The notes under the pieces are model-generated. The model was not told where the DNA came from. It worked only from the letters and a program-made list of their open reading frames with translations, and searched no databases. Shown piece by piece: positions 8,009 through 15,481 of a stretch of DNA of 30,549 nt. Source of the stretch: DATFEN01 sp035691285 (GTDB taxonomy: Bacteria; Acidobacteriota; Vicinamibacteria; Fen-336); the NCBI GenBank assembly GCA_035691285.1, contig DASSJI010000039.1, forward strand, positions 1 through 30,549, written 5' to 3'. Positions within the stretch are counted from its first letter, which is position 1; every line of letters begins with the position of its first letter. The position numbers were made by a program, and so were the translations under genes.

Positions 8009-9928
8009 ATGCTGGAGCGCCGTCCCCTGCTCGCTGCCGCCCTCGCTTCGGTCGCGTTCCTCGCCATCGGCCAGGCCGTGTTCCTGCTCGTGCGCAACCG
8101 CGCCTATTTCGGCCCCGAGATGGCCGCTGGCGTCACGAAGGCGTCGGTCGTGGTCGCCGCCGCGACGTTCCTCCTGCTCGTGCCGATCGCCGCCCTGGGT
8201 CGACGCTGGCTGCCGAGCTGGCGGGCCGGCGACCGCCTCGGCGCGAGCTGGGCGATGTGCTTCGGGCTCGCCGCGGCGCTCCTCGGATGGACGATCGCGG
8301 CGTACCTCACCGCCGCGCCCGTCGTGCCAAGGGGCCTGGGCGTGGGGATCGACCTTCTCGCGGCCCTCACGCTGGGGGTCACGGCCTCGGCCCTGCGGCC
8401 ACGCTACCCCTGGGTCCGCGCCTGGGCGATCGTCGCGGTTGCGCTCGTGCTCCTGCTCTTCGTCCCGTACCCCCGCATGCCCGAGGCCCCGGCCGAAGCC
8501 AGGCCCGCGGCGGCGGTCGCGGACGCGGCGCGACCGGACGTCGTGCTGGTCTCGATCGACACGCTGCGCGCCGACCATCTGGGCGTGTACGGACGTTCGC
8601 CGACACTCACGCCGGGCATGGACCGCATCGCGCGCGAGGGAGTCGTGTTCACGCGCGCGCTGGCCGCCAGCCCCTGGACGACGCCGAGCGTGGCGTCCCT
8701 GCTCACGGGCCTCCCCGTCACTCGCCACGACGCGGGCCGACCGCTCGGGTCCGGCCTGACCTTCCTGCGCTCGCCGCTGGACGGGCGCTATACGACCCTG
8801 GCGGAGCGCTTCGCGGCGGCGGGCTATCGCACGCGCGGCGTGGTGGCCAACGGCTTCCTGCATCCCGAGTCGGGAATGGCCCAGGGCTTCGAAGAGTTCG
8901 TGACGCCCTTCAGCGGGGCCATGATGGCCAGCTTCATGCGCGACCTGCCCCTCACCCGTCTCATCGTCGCCCTCACGCCGCCGAAGAGCTGGGGCGACTA
9001 CCGGGCTCAGGGCGTGACGGACGCGGCGCTGCGGTTCCTGGACGAGTCGGATCCGCGCCCGCTCTTCCTGTGGGTCCACTACATCGACCCGCACACGCCG
9101 TTTCAGGCCGACCCGGCGCTCCTGGATCCGGCCGTGCTGAGCGAGATGGTTCACCAGACGCACCCGCCCACCCGCGAAGACGGCACGGTCGTCGGCGAGG
9201 TGTTTGCGGCCACCGACCTCGTCCGGGCCGGCACGCTGTGGCTCGGCCCCAGGGATCGCGAGCGCCTCCGCCAGTACTACGCCGGCGAAGTGGCCTACAC
9301 CGATACCCACGTCGGCCGCCTCTTCGAGGCGCTCCGCGCCCGCCGCGCCCGGAGGCCCGTGGCGGCGGCGCTGACGGCGGACCATGGAGAGGAGTTCTGG
9401 GACCACGGCCACTTCGAGCATGGCCACGACTACTACCGGGAGGTCACCTGGGTTCCGCTGGTCTTCTGGGGAGCCGGGACACCGGAGGGGCGGACGATCA
9501 ACAGCGTCGCCGGCCTCGTCGACGTCGCGCCGTCGCTCACCGAGCTGGCCGGCCTGCCAGTCGTGGCTCCGGCTGCCCCCGACGAAGGGCGGTCCCTCGT
9601 CCCGCTGTGGTCCGGCCGCGACGAAGGCGAAGCCGCGCCGCCGCGCTTCGCGGGTGGCAACCTCTACGGCCTGCCCGCTGCCCTGGTCGAAGGCGGTCCC
9701 TGGAGGTTCATCCTCCGCGCCAACGACGCCCAGGAGCTGTACGACGTGGCGAGCGACCCGCAGGAGAGGCGCAACGTGGCCTTCGAGCACCCGCTGGTCG
9801 CCGAACGTCTTCGTCGGGCGCTGGAGCCGCAGCTCGCCGCGCTCCTCCACACGGGTGACGTCTCGGCTCCGCGGGCACCGACGCCGGAGCAGCTCGAGGC
9901 GCTGCGGGCGCTCGGCTACGCTCGGTGA
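8009..9928 (+). CDS. Membrane-anchored sulfatase-fold protein (alkaline phosphatase superfamily) with Thr nucleophile
   Basis: This 639-residue protein has about five N-terminal membrane spans (residues 1-155), a linker, and a periplasmic sulfatase-fold domain. Metal ligands are visible as VSIDTLRADHLG (Asp184) and ADHGEEFWDHGHFEHGH (Asp458, His459). In the nucleophile motif, the Cys/Ser-x-Pro-x-Arg of formylglycine sulfatases is replaced by TTPSVASLLTG (Thr224, Pro226, no Arg). It is therefore unlikely to be a classical sulfatase and is closer to Thr-nucleophile phosphotransferases such as LtaS or EptA. The start follows the glycosyltransferase stop by 3 nt, with a G-rich ribosome-binding site. 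Likely role: transfer or hydrolysis of a phospho-group on an envelope glycan or lipid; the substrate is unknown. Confidence 0.8.
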   Translation: MLERRPLLAAALASVAFLAIGQAVFLLVRNRAYFGPEMAAGVTKASVVVAAATFLLLVPIAALGRRWLPSWRAGDRLGASWAMCFGLAAALLGWTIAAYLTAAPVVPRGLGVGIDLLAALTLGVTASALRPRYPWVRAWAIVAVALVLLLFVPYPRMPEAPAEARPAAAVADAARPDVVLVSIDTLRADHLGVYGRSPTLTPGMDRIAREGVVFTRALAASPWTTPSVASLLTGLPVTRHDAGRPLGSGLTFLRSPLDGRYTTLAERFAAAGYRTRGVVANGFLHPESGMAQGFEEFVTPFSGAMMASFMRDLPLTRLIVALTPPKSWGDYRAQGVTDAALRFLDESDPRPLFLWVHYIDPHTPFQADPALLDPAVLSEMVHQTHPPTREDGTVVGEVFAATDLVRAGTLWLGPRDRERLRQYYAGEVAYTDTHVGRLFEALRARRARRPVAAALTADHGEEFWDHGHFEHGHDYYREVTWVPLVFWGAGTPEGRTINSVAGLVDVAPSLTELAGLPVVAPAAPDEGRSLVPLWSGRDEGEAAPPRFAGGNLYGLPAALVEGGPWRFILRANDAQELYDVASDPQERRNVAFEHPLVAERLRRALEPQLAALLHTGDVSAPRAPTPEQLEALRALGYAR

Positions 9929-9985
9929 ATCTGGATGCAGCCCGCCGGGGGCCGCTCCCTCGCCCGCACGATCCCGGGCCGCCCT

Positions 9986-11236
9986 TCAGAGCCGGGCGAA
10001 GGGCGAAGCCAGCAACTGGCACAGCAGCGCCCCGACCAGGGTCATCGAGAGGCCCCAGGCGAGCAGGCGGCGGAAGAGCGTGCGCGCCGCGTCCGCGTCC
10101 TCGACCGCAGCGACGCAGAGAGCCCCGAGCGTCGACAGCGGCGAGACGTCCACGAGCGACGAGCCGACGTTGATGCTGAGCGAGAGCGCGAGCGGATCGC
10201 CGCCGCCGAGTCGCTCCAGGACGCCGGGCACGGTGGGCAGGAACGCCGGCAGCACGACGCCCGAGGTGCTGCTCCAGGTCGAGATGAGGCCGGTGACGAA
10301 CGCCATCGTCCCGTTCACCGTCTGCGGCGTCGACAGCCGCGCGAGCAGACCGCTGAACAGGTCGAGCCCTCCGGTCTTCTCCACGAGCGCGACGAGGGTC
10401 GCGGTGCCGCTCACCATCAGGAGCGCTCCCCACGGCACCGCGCGCAGCGTCTCCGCCTCCGAGGCGGCGCGGAACGCGAGCAGCAGGAAGGCCGCGGCGA
10501 GGGCGGAGAGCCCCACCGGAAGCTGCAGAGCCACCGCGCCGACGGCCCATGCGGCGACCACTGCGAGCGAGAGCCCCTGGCGCAGGTCGAGCGGCGCGAC
10601 GGCGGCGGGCCCTGGTGCCGCTGCGGTCGCGGGCGCGGCGCCACGCCAGCGCCAGAAGACGTAGACGGCTGCGCTCACCAGCACGTGGGCGAGGGCGTTC
10701 GCGGCGAACACCTTCGCCTCCTCCCCGACGAGGCCGGCCTCCGCCATACGCGAGTTCGCGACGATGCCGACGGCGCTGAGCGGCGAGAGGTTGCCGGCGT
10801 TGGCGCCGTTCGCGACGAAGAGCGCGCCGATGAACGGCGGGATGCCCATCCGTCGCGCCACGGCGGCGCCGAGCGGGGCGATCAGCGCGACGCTCGGCAC
10901 GGCGCCCGGGCCGAGGGCGCTCACCACGAAGGCGACCGCGAAGAGCAGCCACGGCGCCGGGCGTGCGTTTCCACGTACGAGGCGCACCGCCTGGCCGGCG
11001 GCGTGCGCCAGGGTGCCGTTGGACTCGGTGGCGGCGAAGAGCAGCGTCACCCCAAGAAGCGTCACGAAGAGCGACGACGGGAACGCGGCAGCCACCGCGT
11101 CCGCTCGCAGCCCCGGCACGCCGAGGCCGAGCCCGAAGGCGAGGGCGAGGGCGGCGATGCCGACGTTCACCCGCGCCGAGAAGCTGAGCGCGATCGCGAC
11201 GAGCAAGGCAACCAGCGACGCTACGGCCGGGCTCAC
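9986..11236 (-). CDS. MatC-type dicarboxylate carrier / SLC13-like permease
   Basis: This 416-residue inner-membrane permease has about 11-12 spans. The N-terminal half carries signatures of the MatC family: FPSSLFVTLLGVTLLFAAT, ALGPGAVPSVALIAPLGAAV and FVANGANAGNLSPLSAVGIV. The C-terminal half has a repeat of the same fold, with STWSSTSGVVLPAFLPTV and SSLVDVSPLSTLGAL. The family imports malonate or other dicarboxylates, coupled to ions. The GTG at 11236 is preferred because it starts just before the first span. A TTG at 11308 would add 24 residues of basic, non-hydrophobic sequence. No strong ribosome-binding site marks either start. It converges on the sulfatase-like gene with a 57-nt gap and no visible terminator. 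Confidence 0.78.
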   Translation of the reverse strand: MSPAVASLVALLVAIALSFSARVNVGIAALALAFGLGLGVPGLRADAVAAAFPSSLFVTLLGVTLLFAATESNGTLAHAAGQAVRLVRGNARPAPWLLFAVAFVVSALGPGAVPSVALIAPLGAAVARRMGIPPFIGALFVANGANAGNLSPLSAVGIVANSRMAEAGLVGEEAKVFAANALAHVLVSAAVYVFWRWRGAAPATAAAPGPAAVAPLDLRQGLSLAVVAAWAVGAVALQLPVGLSALAAAFLLLAFRAASEAETLRAVPWGALLMVSGTATLVALVEKTGGLDLFSGLLARLSTPQTVNGTMAFVTGLISTWSSTSGVVLPAFLPTVPGVLERLGGGDPLALSLSINVGSSLVDVSPLSTLGALCVAAVEDADAARTLFRRLLAWGLSMTLVGALLCQLLASPFARL

Positions 11237-11422
11237 GGGCGAGAGGCTACCGTTGCGGGACGGACCCGTCCACCTGGCGCGAGCTGCGGAGGCGAGCCGT
11301 AGGAGCAAACCGAGCAGGCGGCTCGTGCGGCATCGGCGTCCCTCAACCGCGGAGGTACAGGATCGCGGTAGAGTTCCGCTTCTGAATGACTTGGCGGCGC
11401 GCGGTTGCGATTAGGAGGTGTC

Positions 11423-11538
11423 ATGGCGCGGGCCCGGCGCACGACCCATCGGAGCAGAGGGCACGAAGCTCTACGCCGTCCGCGACGCGAAAGGTCGCTT
11501 CAAGGACATAAGAAGGGCCGAGAGCGGGTTGTCGCCCA
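11423..11538 (+). pseudogene. Frameshifted small conserved 'KLYAVRDxxGRFKD' protein gene
   Basis: A full-length anti-Shine-Dalgarno match, AGGAGGTG, is followed by an ATG that encodes MARARRTTHRSRG, a basic N-terminus. The frame then shifts by one base near 11460. In the other frame the sequence continues GTKLYAVRDAKGRFKDIRRAE. As I recall, small uncharacterised bacterial proteins have exactly this shape: a basic start, then K-L/Y-YAVRD-x-x-G-[RK]FKDI. Removing one C around 11462 would restore one frame. After the core, the expected basic tail is not recognisable. It is either a decayed gene or a sequencing indel. Function unknown. Confidence 0.45.
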
Positions 11539-11597
11539 GAGTCAGCACGCTCCAAGTCTCCGCTTGCTCCCGGGGGGTTGAGAGCCTTGATGGCCCG

Positions 11598-12722
11598 TCA
11601 GTGCGTCGCTGGCAGGATGTGGTCGTAGAGAATGCGCACCGCCGAGTCCCAGCGGCCATCCTGGATGTCAGCTGTGCTCGCAACCGTCAGCTCCAGGGCC
11701 GGTACGACCAGGATCCATTGGCCGCGGGCGCCCGCCGCGGCGACGACTCCGCCGGGAAGCCCCCACCAGAGATAGCCGTACGTCGCCGGCCGGCCCCCGA
11801 ACGTGTTCACAGGATCCGGGAGGGTCCGCGTGCTCTCGGCGATCCAGGACTCGGAGATCAGCCGGCGCCCCTGCCACACTCCCCCCGTCGCGACCAGGCT
11901 CCCGAGCTTCGCCATGTCGCGCGGTCGCAGGTTCAGCCCCCCGCCCGTGTGCGGCAGGCCGTCCGGTTGGCCTCGGAACCAGCCCACGTTCTGGAATCCG
12001 AGGGCAGAGAACAGCTCCCGCTCCAGCAGCGAGTCCACCCGCACGCCCGTGGCGCGTCCGATGGCGGCGCCCAACAGGATCACGCCGCCGCTCACGTACT
12101 CCCAGCGTCGGCCCGGCGCCTCCCGCATCCGCCAGTCGAGCATGAAGCGAATCCAGTCGCAGGAGCAGTTGTTCAGCCGATCGAGTGGCGAGCCCTGATA
12201 GTTCTGCTCGTTCCAGTCGAACCCCGTGCGCATCATCAAGAGATCGCGCACGGTGAGCGCCTGCTTGAAGGCGTCCCGTGCCGCGACCGGCTCGTAGTCG
12301 GGGAAGAGCGGAAGGACGCGGTCTTCGAGCTCCAGCTCGCCGCGGTCGACCGCCAGGCCGGCGGCCAGGGACGTGACGCTCTTGGTCACCGACTGCTGGG
12401 TATGGGACCCGGCGGCGCTCCAGCCGTTGAAGTACTCCTCCATGAGCAGGCGCTCGTGGCGGACGACGAGCAGGCTCGTCATCCTCCCGTAGTCGCCATG
12501 GCGTATGCCGCTCACCACCTCAAGGAGGCGAGCGGCATCGACGTTCTCCTGGGCCGGCGTGGAGGCGGGCCAGTCGGCAGTGCTGGCGACCGGAGTCAGG
12601 CTCGCGGTTGGACTCGCGCCCGGCGGCGCCGGCGAGCCCCCGCACGCCCCGCCGCCCAACACGCAGGCGACGGCGATCGCGGCAGTGGTCGCCCGTCGCC
12701 GGCCGACGCACGCAACGGTCAT
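11598..12722 (-). CDS. Beta-lactamase-family serine hydrolase, probable lipoprotein
   Basis: This 374-residue protein is from the class C beta-lactamase/penicillin-binding family (PF00144 type). An N-terminal hydrophobic stretch ends in GGGACGG, a weak lipobox, so the protein is probably exported and perhaps lipidated. The active-site S-x-x-K is SVTK (Ser111, Lys114). The Y-x-N position is YVS (Tyr209), a common variant in esterase-like members. The C-terminal AAAGARGQWILVVPALELTV block matches the third conserved region. Esterase or peptidase activity is more likely than true beta-lactamase activity, but the substrate cannot be assigned. The ATG at 12722 is preferred because longer in-frame extensions upstream lack signal-like character. 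It is divergent from the small barrel protein. Confidence 0.85.
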   Translation of the reverse strand: MTVACVGRRRATTAAIAVACVLGGGACGGSPAPPGASPTASLTPVASTADWPASTPAQENVDAARLLEVVSGIRHGDYGRMTSLLVVRHERLLMEEYFNGWSAAGSHTQQSVTKSVTSLAAGLAVDRGELELEDRVLPLFPDYEPVAARDAFKQALTVRDLLMMRTGFDWNEQNYQGSPLDRLNNCSCDWIRFMLDWRMREAPGRRWEYVSGGVILLGAAIGRATGVRVDSLLERELFSALGFQNVGWFRGQPDGLPHTGGGLNLRPRDMAKLGSLVATGGVWQGRRLISESWIAESTRTLPDPVNTFGGRPATYGYLWWGLPGGVVAAAGARGQWILVVPALELTVASTADIQDGRWDSAVRILYDHILPATH

Positions 12723-12784
12723 GCGTCTCGACTCTACCTGCCGCGACGGCGGAACTCTACGCGGCGGCGTGCAAGCGCCCGAAG

Positions 12785-12811
12785 CTTGGGGATTCCTTGG
12801 AATCTCCCAAG
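12785..12811. promoter_or_regulatory. Inverted repeat in the divergent serine hydrolase / barrel protein intergenic region
   Basis: The arms CTTGGGGATTCC and GGAATC-T-CCCAAG form a 12-bp stem with a 2-nt loop and one bulged T. It lies between divergent start codons at 12722 and 12858, 46 nt before the barrel gene. It may be an operator or a leader hairpin. No T-tract follows in either direction, so a terminator is unlikely. Confidence 0.4.
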
Positions 12812-12857
12812 GACTCGAGAGGCCCCGGCCGGCGATCCTCCATCCTGAAGGTAGAGG

Positions 12858-13337
12858 ATGCGTCGAGCCCTGATCCTGACCGCGCTCGCGGCAGTGCCAG
12901 CCTACGCCAGCGACGGCTCCGCCGGTCACGCGAAGACCAGCGTCTCCTTCGCCGCCGGGCCGCTCCTCGTCGAGGACGGGGCGAGCGCCGGCCTCGGCCT
13001 GAGCCATGCGCTCCTCCCTCATCTGGCCCTGACGCTCGACGCGCACGGCGCGATCGACACCGAAGGCGACACGGGACTCATGGCCTCGGCCGGCCTCAAC
13101 GCGACGCTGCTGCCCCGGAACCGCGTCTCACCCTACGTCCTGGGCAGCTATGGCTGGGGCCAGGCCTACCAGGACCATGGCAAGGCGATCCAGCTCGGCG
13201 CCGGCCTCTCCTCCCGCTTCGACCGGCGCTGGAGCGGGTTCGTCGAGACCCGCTTCACGGTGATCGACGCCGGCGGCTACGACACGCCGTATCTCGACTG
13301 GCCGCTGCGCGTCGGCGTGCGGCTCGACCTGCCGTGA
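12858..13337 (+). CDS. Small outer-membrane beta-barrel-like protein
   Basis: This 159-residue protein has a clear signal peptide (MRRALILTALAAVPAYA). The rest is rich in alternating polar/hydrophobic strands with Gly and aromatic residues (for example NRVSPYVLGSYGWGQAYQ, AGLSSRFDRRWSGFVETRFTV). It ends in VRLDLP. The pattern fits a small 8-stranded OmpA/OmpW/PagL-like barrel, but there is no family-specific motif. The ATG follows GAAGGTAGAGG, an acceptable ribosome-binding site. Function unknown. Confidence 0.7.
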   Translation: MRRALILTALAAVPAYASDGSAGHAKTSVSFAAGPLLVEDGASAGLGLSHALLPHLALTLDAHGAIDTEGDTGLMASAGLNATLLPRNRVSPYVLGSYGWGQAYQDHGKAIQLGAGLSSRFDRRWSGFVETRFTVIDAGGYDTPYLDWPLRVGVRLDLP

Positions 13338-13377
13338 GAGTCAGGACGATTGCTCCGCTGTCAAGCGGTACATTTCA

Positions 13378-13388
13378 GGGACAGTTGA
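13378..13388 (+). repeat. GGGACAGTTGA short repeat, copy 1
   Basis: An 11-nt motif identical to one at 13586-13596; the two copies flank the ribbon-helix-helix gene in direct orientation. A shorter match (GGGACAGT) occurs at 13750-13757. Motifs of this kind can be parts of dispersed REP-like elements. Confidence 0.4.
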
Positions 13389-13391
13389 ACC

Positions 13392-13541
13392 CTATGCCGC
13401 GTCCCGTGCCCACTTGAGGATCGCCTGCCGAAGGGCCGCGTGGAGCGTGAGCCCCTTGGCCCGGGCGCGCCGTTCGAGCAGAGCCCAGATCTCGTCTGAA
13501 AACCGCACCGACCGCGGCGTCGTTCCACCCGACACTCCCAT
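13392..13541 (-). CDS. Ribbon-helix-helix (CopG/Arc-like) DNA-binding protein
   Basis: This 49-residue protein contains TPRSVRFSDEIWALLERRAR followed by KGLTLHAALRQAILKWA. That is a beta-strand with alternating residues and two helices, the shape of RHH antitoxins and repressors. The family binds operator DNA as dimers and commonly neutralises or autoregulates a toxin. No toxin gene is adjacent. The ATG at 13541 is chosen because an in-frame extension upstream to 13709 would translate antisense tRNA sequence at 13640-13670. It lies just outside the left end of the putative island, between two copies of GGGACAGTTGA. Confidence 0.6.
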   Translation of the reverse strand: MGVSGGTTPRSVRFSDEIWALLERRARAKGLTLHAALRQAILKWARDAA

Positions 13542-13585
13542 CCCGGCCAATCGATCCCGGGGCAACTCAGGCCGAAAACGAAAAA

Positions 13586-13596
13586 GGGACAGTTGA
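13586..13596 (+). repeat. GGGACAGTTGA short repeat, copy 2
   Basis: Identical to positions 13378-13388 and in the same orientation. Together the copies bracket the 49-codon RHH gene. A run of A residues (13581-13585) precedes it. Confidence 0.4.
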
Positions 13597-13639
13597 GGGA
13601 CCTTCGCCAGGACCCGGCGGGAAGTCGTTGACGCGCCAG

Positions 13640-13670
13640 AGTGGAGTTGGCTCCTCAGGTAGGATTCGAA
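13640..13670. repeat. Partial tRNA-Asn 3' end, putative attachment-site copy (left)
   Basis: These 31 nt match 19407-19437 at 30 of 31 positions (the difference is A13645 versus G19412), with a 25-nt exact core. The matching sequence is the tRNA-Asn 3' part from the T-loop through the acceptor strand, the CCA and 8 nt beyond. Only a fragment is present here, so it is not a functional tRNA. A complete tRNA at one end and a 3'-end fragment at the other is the usual footprint of tyrosine-recombinase integration at a tRNA gene. A short inverted repeat (AGCCGT/ACGGCT, 13680-13700) lies just inside this copy. Confidence 0.8.
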
Positions 13671-13820
13671 TCGAGAATCAGCCGTCGATGCCGAACGGCT
13701 CGGACACACTCGATCCTGATCCGAACTCCACTTAGCCCGCGGTCGTTGAGGGACAGTCGTCAGGTCCCGCAGAGATTCGCTGACGCTTGACGGCGGGACT
13801 GTGCCCCCACAGGATGAATC

Positions 13821-14735
13821 GTGCCTGACGAGTTATCGGTCTACCAAGTCCCCGACGATGCCCCGGCCAAGACCGAGGCGATGGGCACGAAGCCCAAGTT
13901 TTGGTTCTCGAGGGACGAGGCGATGTGGCTCTTCAAGGCCACGCGGCCGGGGCAGGGCGAGAATTGGGCAGAGGTGGTGGCCGCGGGCCTCGCCCAGATG
14001 CTCGGGCTCCCTCATGCACATTACGAGCTCGCTCGATGGCGCGACAGCACTGGGATTGTTACGCCGCGTTTCACACCGGACGGCTTCGACCTGGTCCACG
14101 GGAACGAGCTGCTCGCCGAGCGAGATCCCAACTATCCCCGTGCAGGAGCTCGCTACGTTCGCACGCGAGAACACACGATCGACACTGTTCGAGCAGTGAT
14201 TGCGGACCAACGTGTGGGCCTCCCGATCGGCTGGGCGCCGCCGGCGAGCATCGAAACCGCTGCCGACGTGTTCGGCGGCTATCTGCTCCTCGACGCTTGG
14301 ATCGCGAACACGGACCGCCACCACGAGAACTGGGGGCTCGTGGTGAACATCGGCAGGGACGAGCGCCATCTGGCGCCCACCTTCGACCACGCCTCGTCGC
14401 TGGGCGCCCACGAACCCGACAACCAGAGAGCCAAGCGCCTCGAGTCCCCCGACCCGGCCTTCCGAGTGGAAGGCTACGTCCAGCGCCCGCGCGTTCGCTC
14501 TGCGCTCTACGGAGCCGCCGGCGACGCTCGACCGCTGGGACTGATCGAAGCGTTCAAGGCCTGGGCCGCCCATGCCCGCTGCAACGCCTGGCTTGAGCGG
14601 CTTGCGTCGGTCAGGGAGAACGCCGTTTCAGAGTTGCTTGACCGTCTCCCCTCGTTAGACGTGTCCGGACCTGCCAGAGCCTTCGCCCAGGCGATACTAG
14701 CGGTCAACAGGAGGCGTATCCTGGAGGCGCGATGA
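13821..14735 (+). CDS. HipA-like (HipT-type) serine/threonine kinase
   Basis: This 304-residue protein has HipA/PI-kinase-fold motifs: an ATP-binding strand FWFSRDEAMWLFKATRP followed by ENWAEVVAAGLAQMLGLP, the catalytic loop NTDRHHENWG (Asp165, Asn170) and the metal-binding FDHASSLG (Asp189). At 304 residues it is shorter than canonical HipA (about 440) and lacks the N-terminal subdomain, which appears to be encoded by the next gene. HipA kinases phosphorylate translation factors such as tRNA synthetases and act as growth-arrest toxins. The GTG start at 13821 follows AGGATGAATC. The downstream ATG overlaps its stop (ATGA), so the two proteins are probably made in fixed ratio. No HipB-like helix-turn-helix antitoxin precedes it. 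Confidence 0.8.
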   Translation: MPDELSVYQVPDDAPAKTEAMGTKPKFWFSRDEAMWLFKATRPGQGENWAEVVAAGLAQMLGLPHAHYELARWRDSTGIVTPRFTPDGFDLVHGNELLAERDPNYPRAGARYVRTREHTIDTVRAVIADQRVGLPIGWAPPASIETAADVFGGYLLLDAWIANTDRHHENWGLVVNIGRDERHLAPTFDHASSLGAHEPDNQRAKRLESPDPAFRVEGYVQRPRVRSALYGAAGDARPLGLIEAFKAWAAHARCNAWLERLASVRENAVSELLDRLPSLDVSGPARAFAQAILAVNRRRILEAR

Positions 14736-15481
14736 ACACGCTTTACCTGGCCTGGAGGCAGCCCGACCGGCGTTGGTGGCCCGTAGGCCGTCTCACCCGC
14801 GAGGGCTCCGAGTACGTGTTCACCTACACCAAGGGCGCGGTGTCGGCTGCGAACGCTGGCTTCGGTCCCTTGCTCAGCTTCCCCCAGCTCGACGAAGTCT
14901 ACGTCTCGAGGGACTTGTTTCCGCTCTTCGCCAATCGGCTGCCGCCCAAGAGCCGTCCGGATTACGAAGCGTTTGTCCAATGGCTCGACCTGGGGCGGGC
15001 AGAAGCGGACCCCTTGGTGCTCTTGGCCCGAAGCGGCGGACGCCGTGAAACGGACATGTTCGAGGTTTTCCCCATCCCGGAGCCGAATTCCCACGGTCGA
15101 TACGAGTCCGCCTTCTTCGTCCATGGACTACGACACCGAGGGCCGGGGGCTGAGGAGGAAGCACGACAACTTCGCCCGGGGGATCCAGTCGTCTTGGAGC
15201 CAGAGCCAGCGAACCCTGAGGATCCTCGCGCGGTACGAGTGTTGGCAGTCGTGCACCGGACGCACCTGGGGTTTGTCCCTCGATACCTCTGCGACGACGT
15301 CCACTCTCTCCGAGGCGCTTGTGGCCACGAGGTGCAGACGCGCGTCCGGCGGATCAACCCGCCGCCTACGCCCGCTCAGTTCCGGGTGCTGTGCACGCTC
15401 GAGGCGCCCTGGCCGCCGGGATTCCGGCCCGTTTCGTCCCCTGATTTCGAACCACTACCCGTGAGCGTGCTCGCGCCGTAG
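14732..15481 (+). CDS. HipA N-subdomain-like plus HIRAN domain protein
   Basis: This is a 249-residue protein. Residues 1-90 (PVGRLTREGSEYVFTYTKGA, then LFPLFANRLPPKSRPDY) resemble the N-terminal 'couple_hipA' subdomain of HipA kinases (VG-L------F-Y pattern followed by an FxNxLxP-like block). Residues about 125-220 (FFVHGLRHRG, GDPVVLEPEPANPEDPRAV, HRTHLGFVPRY) are a HIRAN domain, known in HLTF/Rad5 helicases to bind single-stranded DNA ends. It follows the kinase with a 4-nt overlap and a GGAGG ribosome-binding site. It probably complements the truncated kinase, as HipS does for HipT, or gates it by sensing DNA ends. The domain calls are by motif; the role is inference. Confidence 0.72.
   Translation: MNTLYLAWRQPDRRWWPVGRLTREGSEYVFTYTKGAVSAANAGFGPLLSFPQLDEVYVSRDLFPLFANRLPPKSRPDYEAFVQWLDLGRAEADPLVLLARSGGRRETDMFEVFPIPEPNSHGRYESAFFVHGLRHRGPGAEEEARQLRPGDPVVLEPEPANPEDPRAVRVLAVVHRTHLGFVPRYLCDDVHSLRGACGHEVQTRVRRINPPPTPAQFRVLCTLEAPWPPGFRPVSSPDFEPLPVSVLAP

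Noticed and set aside
5066..9850. Very long minus-strand open frame (over 1500 codons) opposite the glycosyltransferase and sulfatase genes
   Set aside because: Arg/Gly/Glu/Gln/His-rich low-information translation typical of the antisense of GC-rich coding DNA; the plus-strand genes have clear families and membrane spans.
9929..9985. Bidirectional terminator between the convergent sulfatase-like and MatC genes
   Set aside because: GC-rich but no stem followed by a T-tract in either direction.
13640..13670. A second tRNA gene
   Set aside because: Only the T-loop-to-CCA part is present; the D-arm, anticodon arm and 5' acceptor strand are absent.
13542..13709. N-terminal extension of the RHH protein to ATG 13709
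   Set aside because: The extension translates antisense tRNA-fragment sequence and has no RHH-family counterpart.
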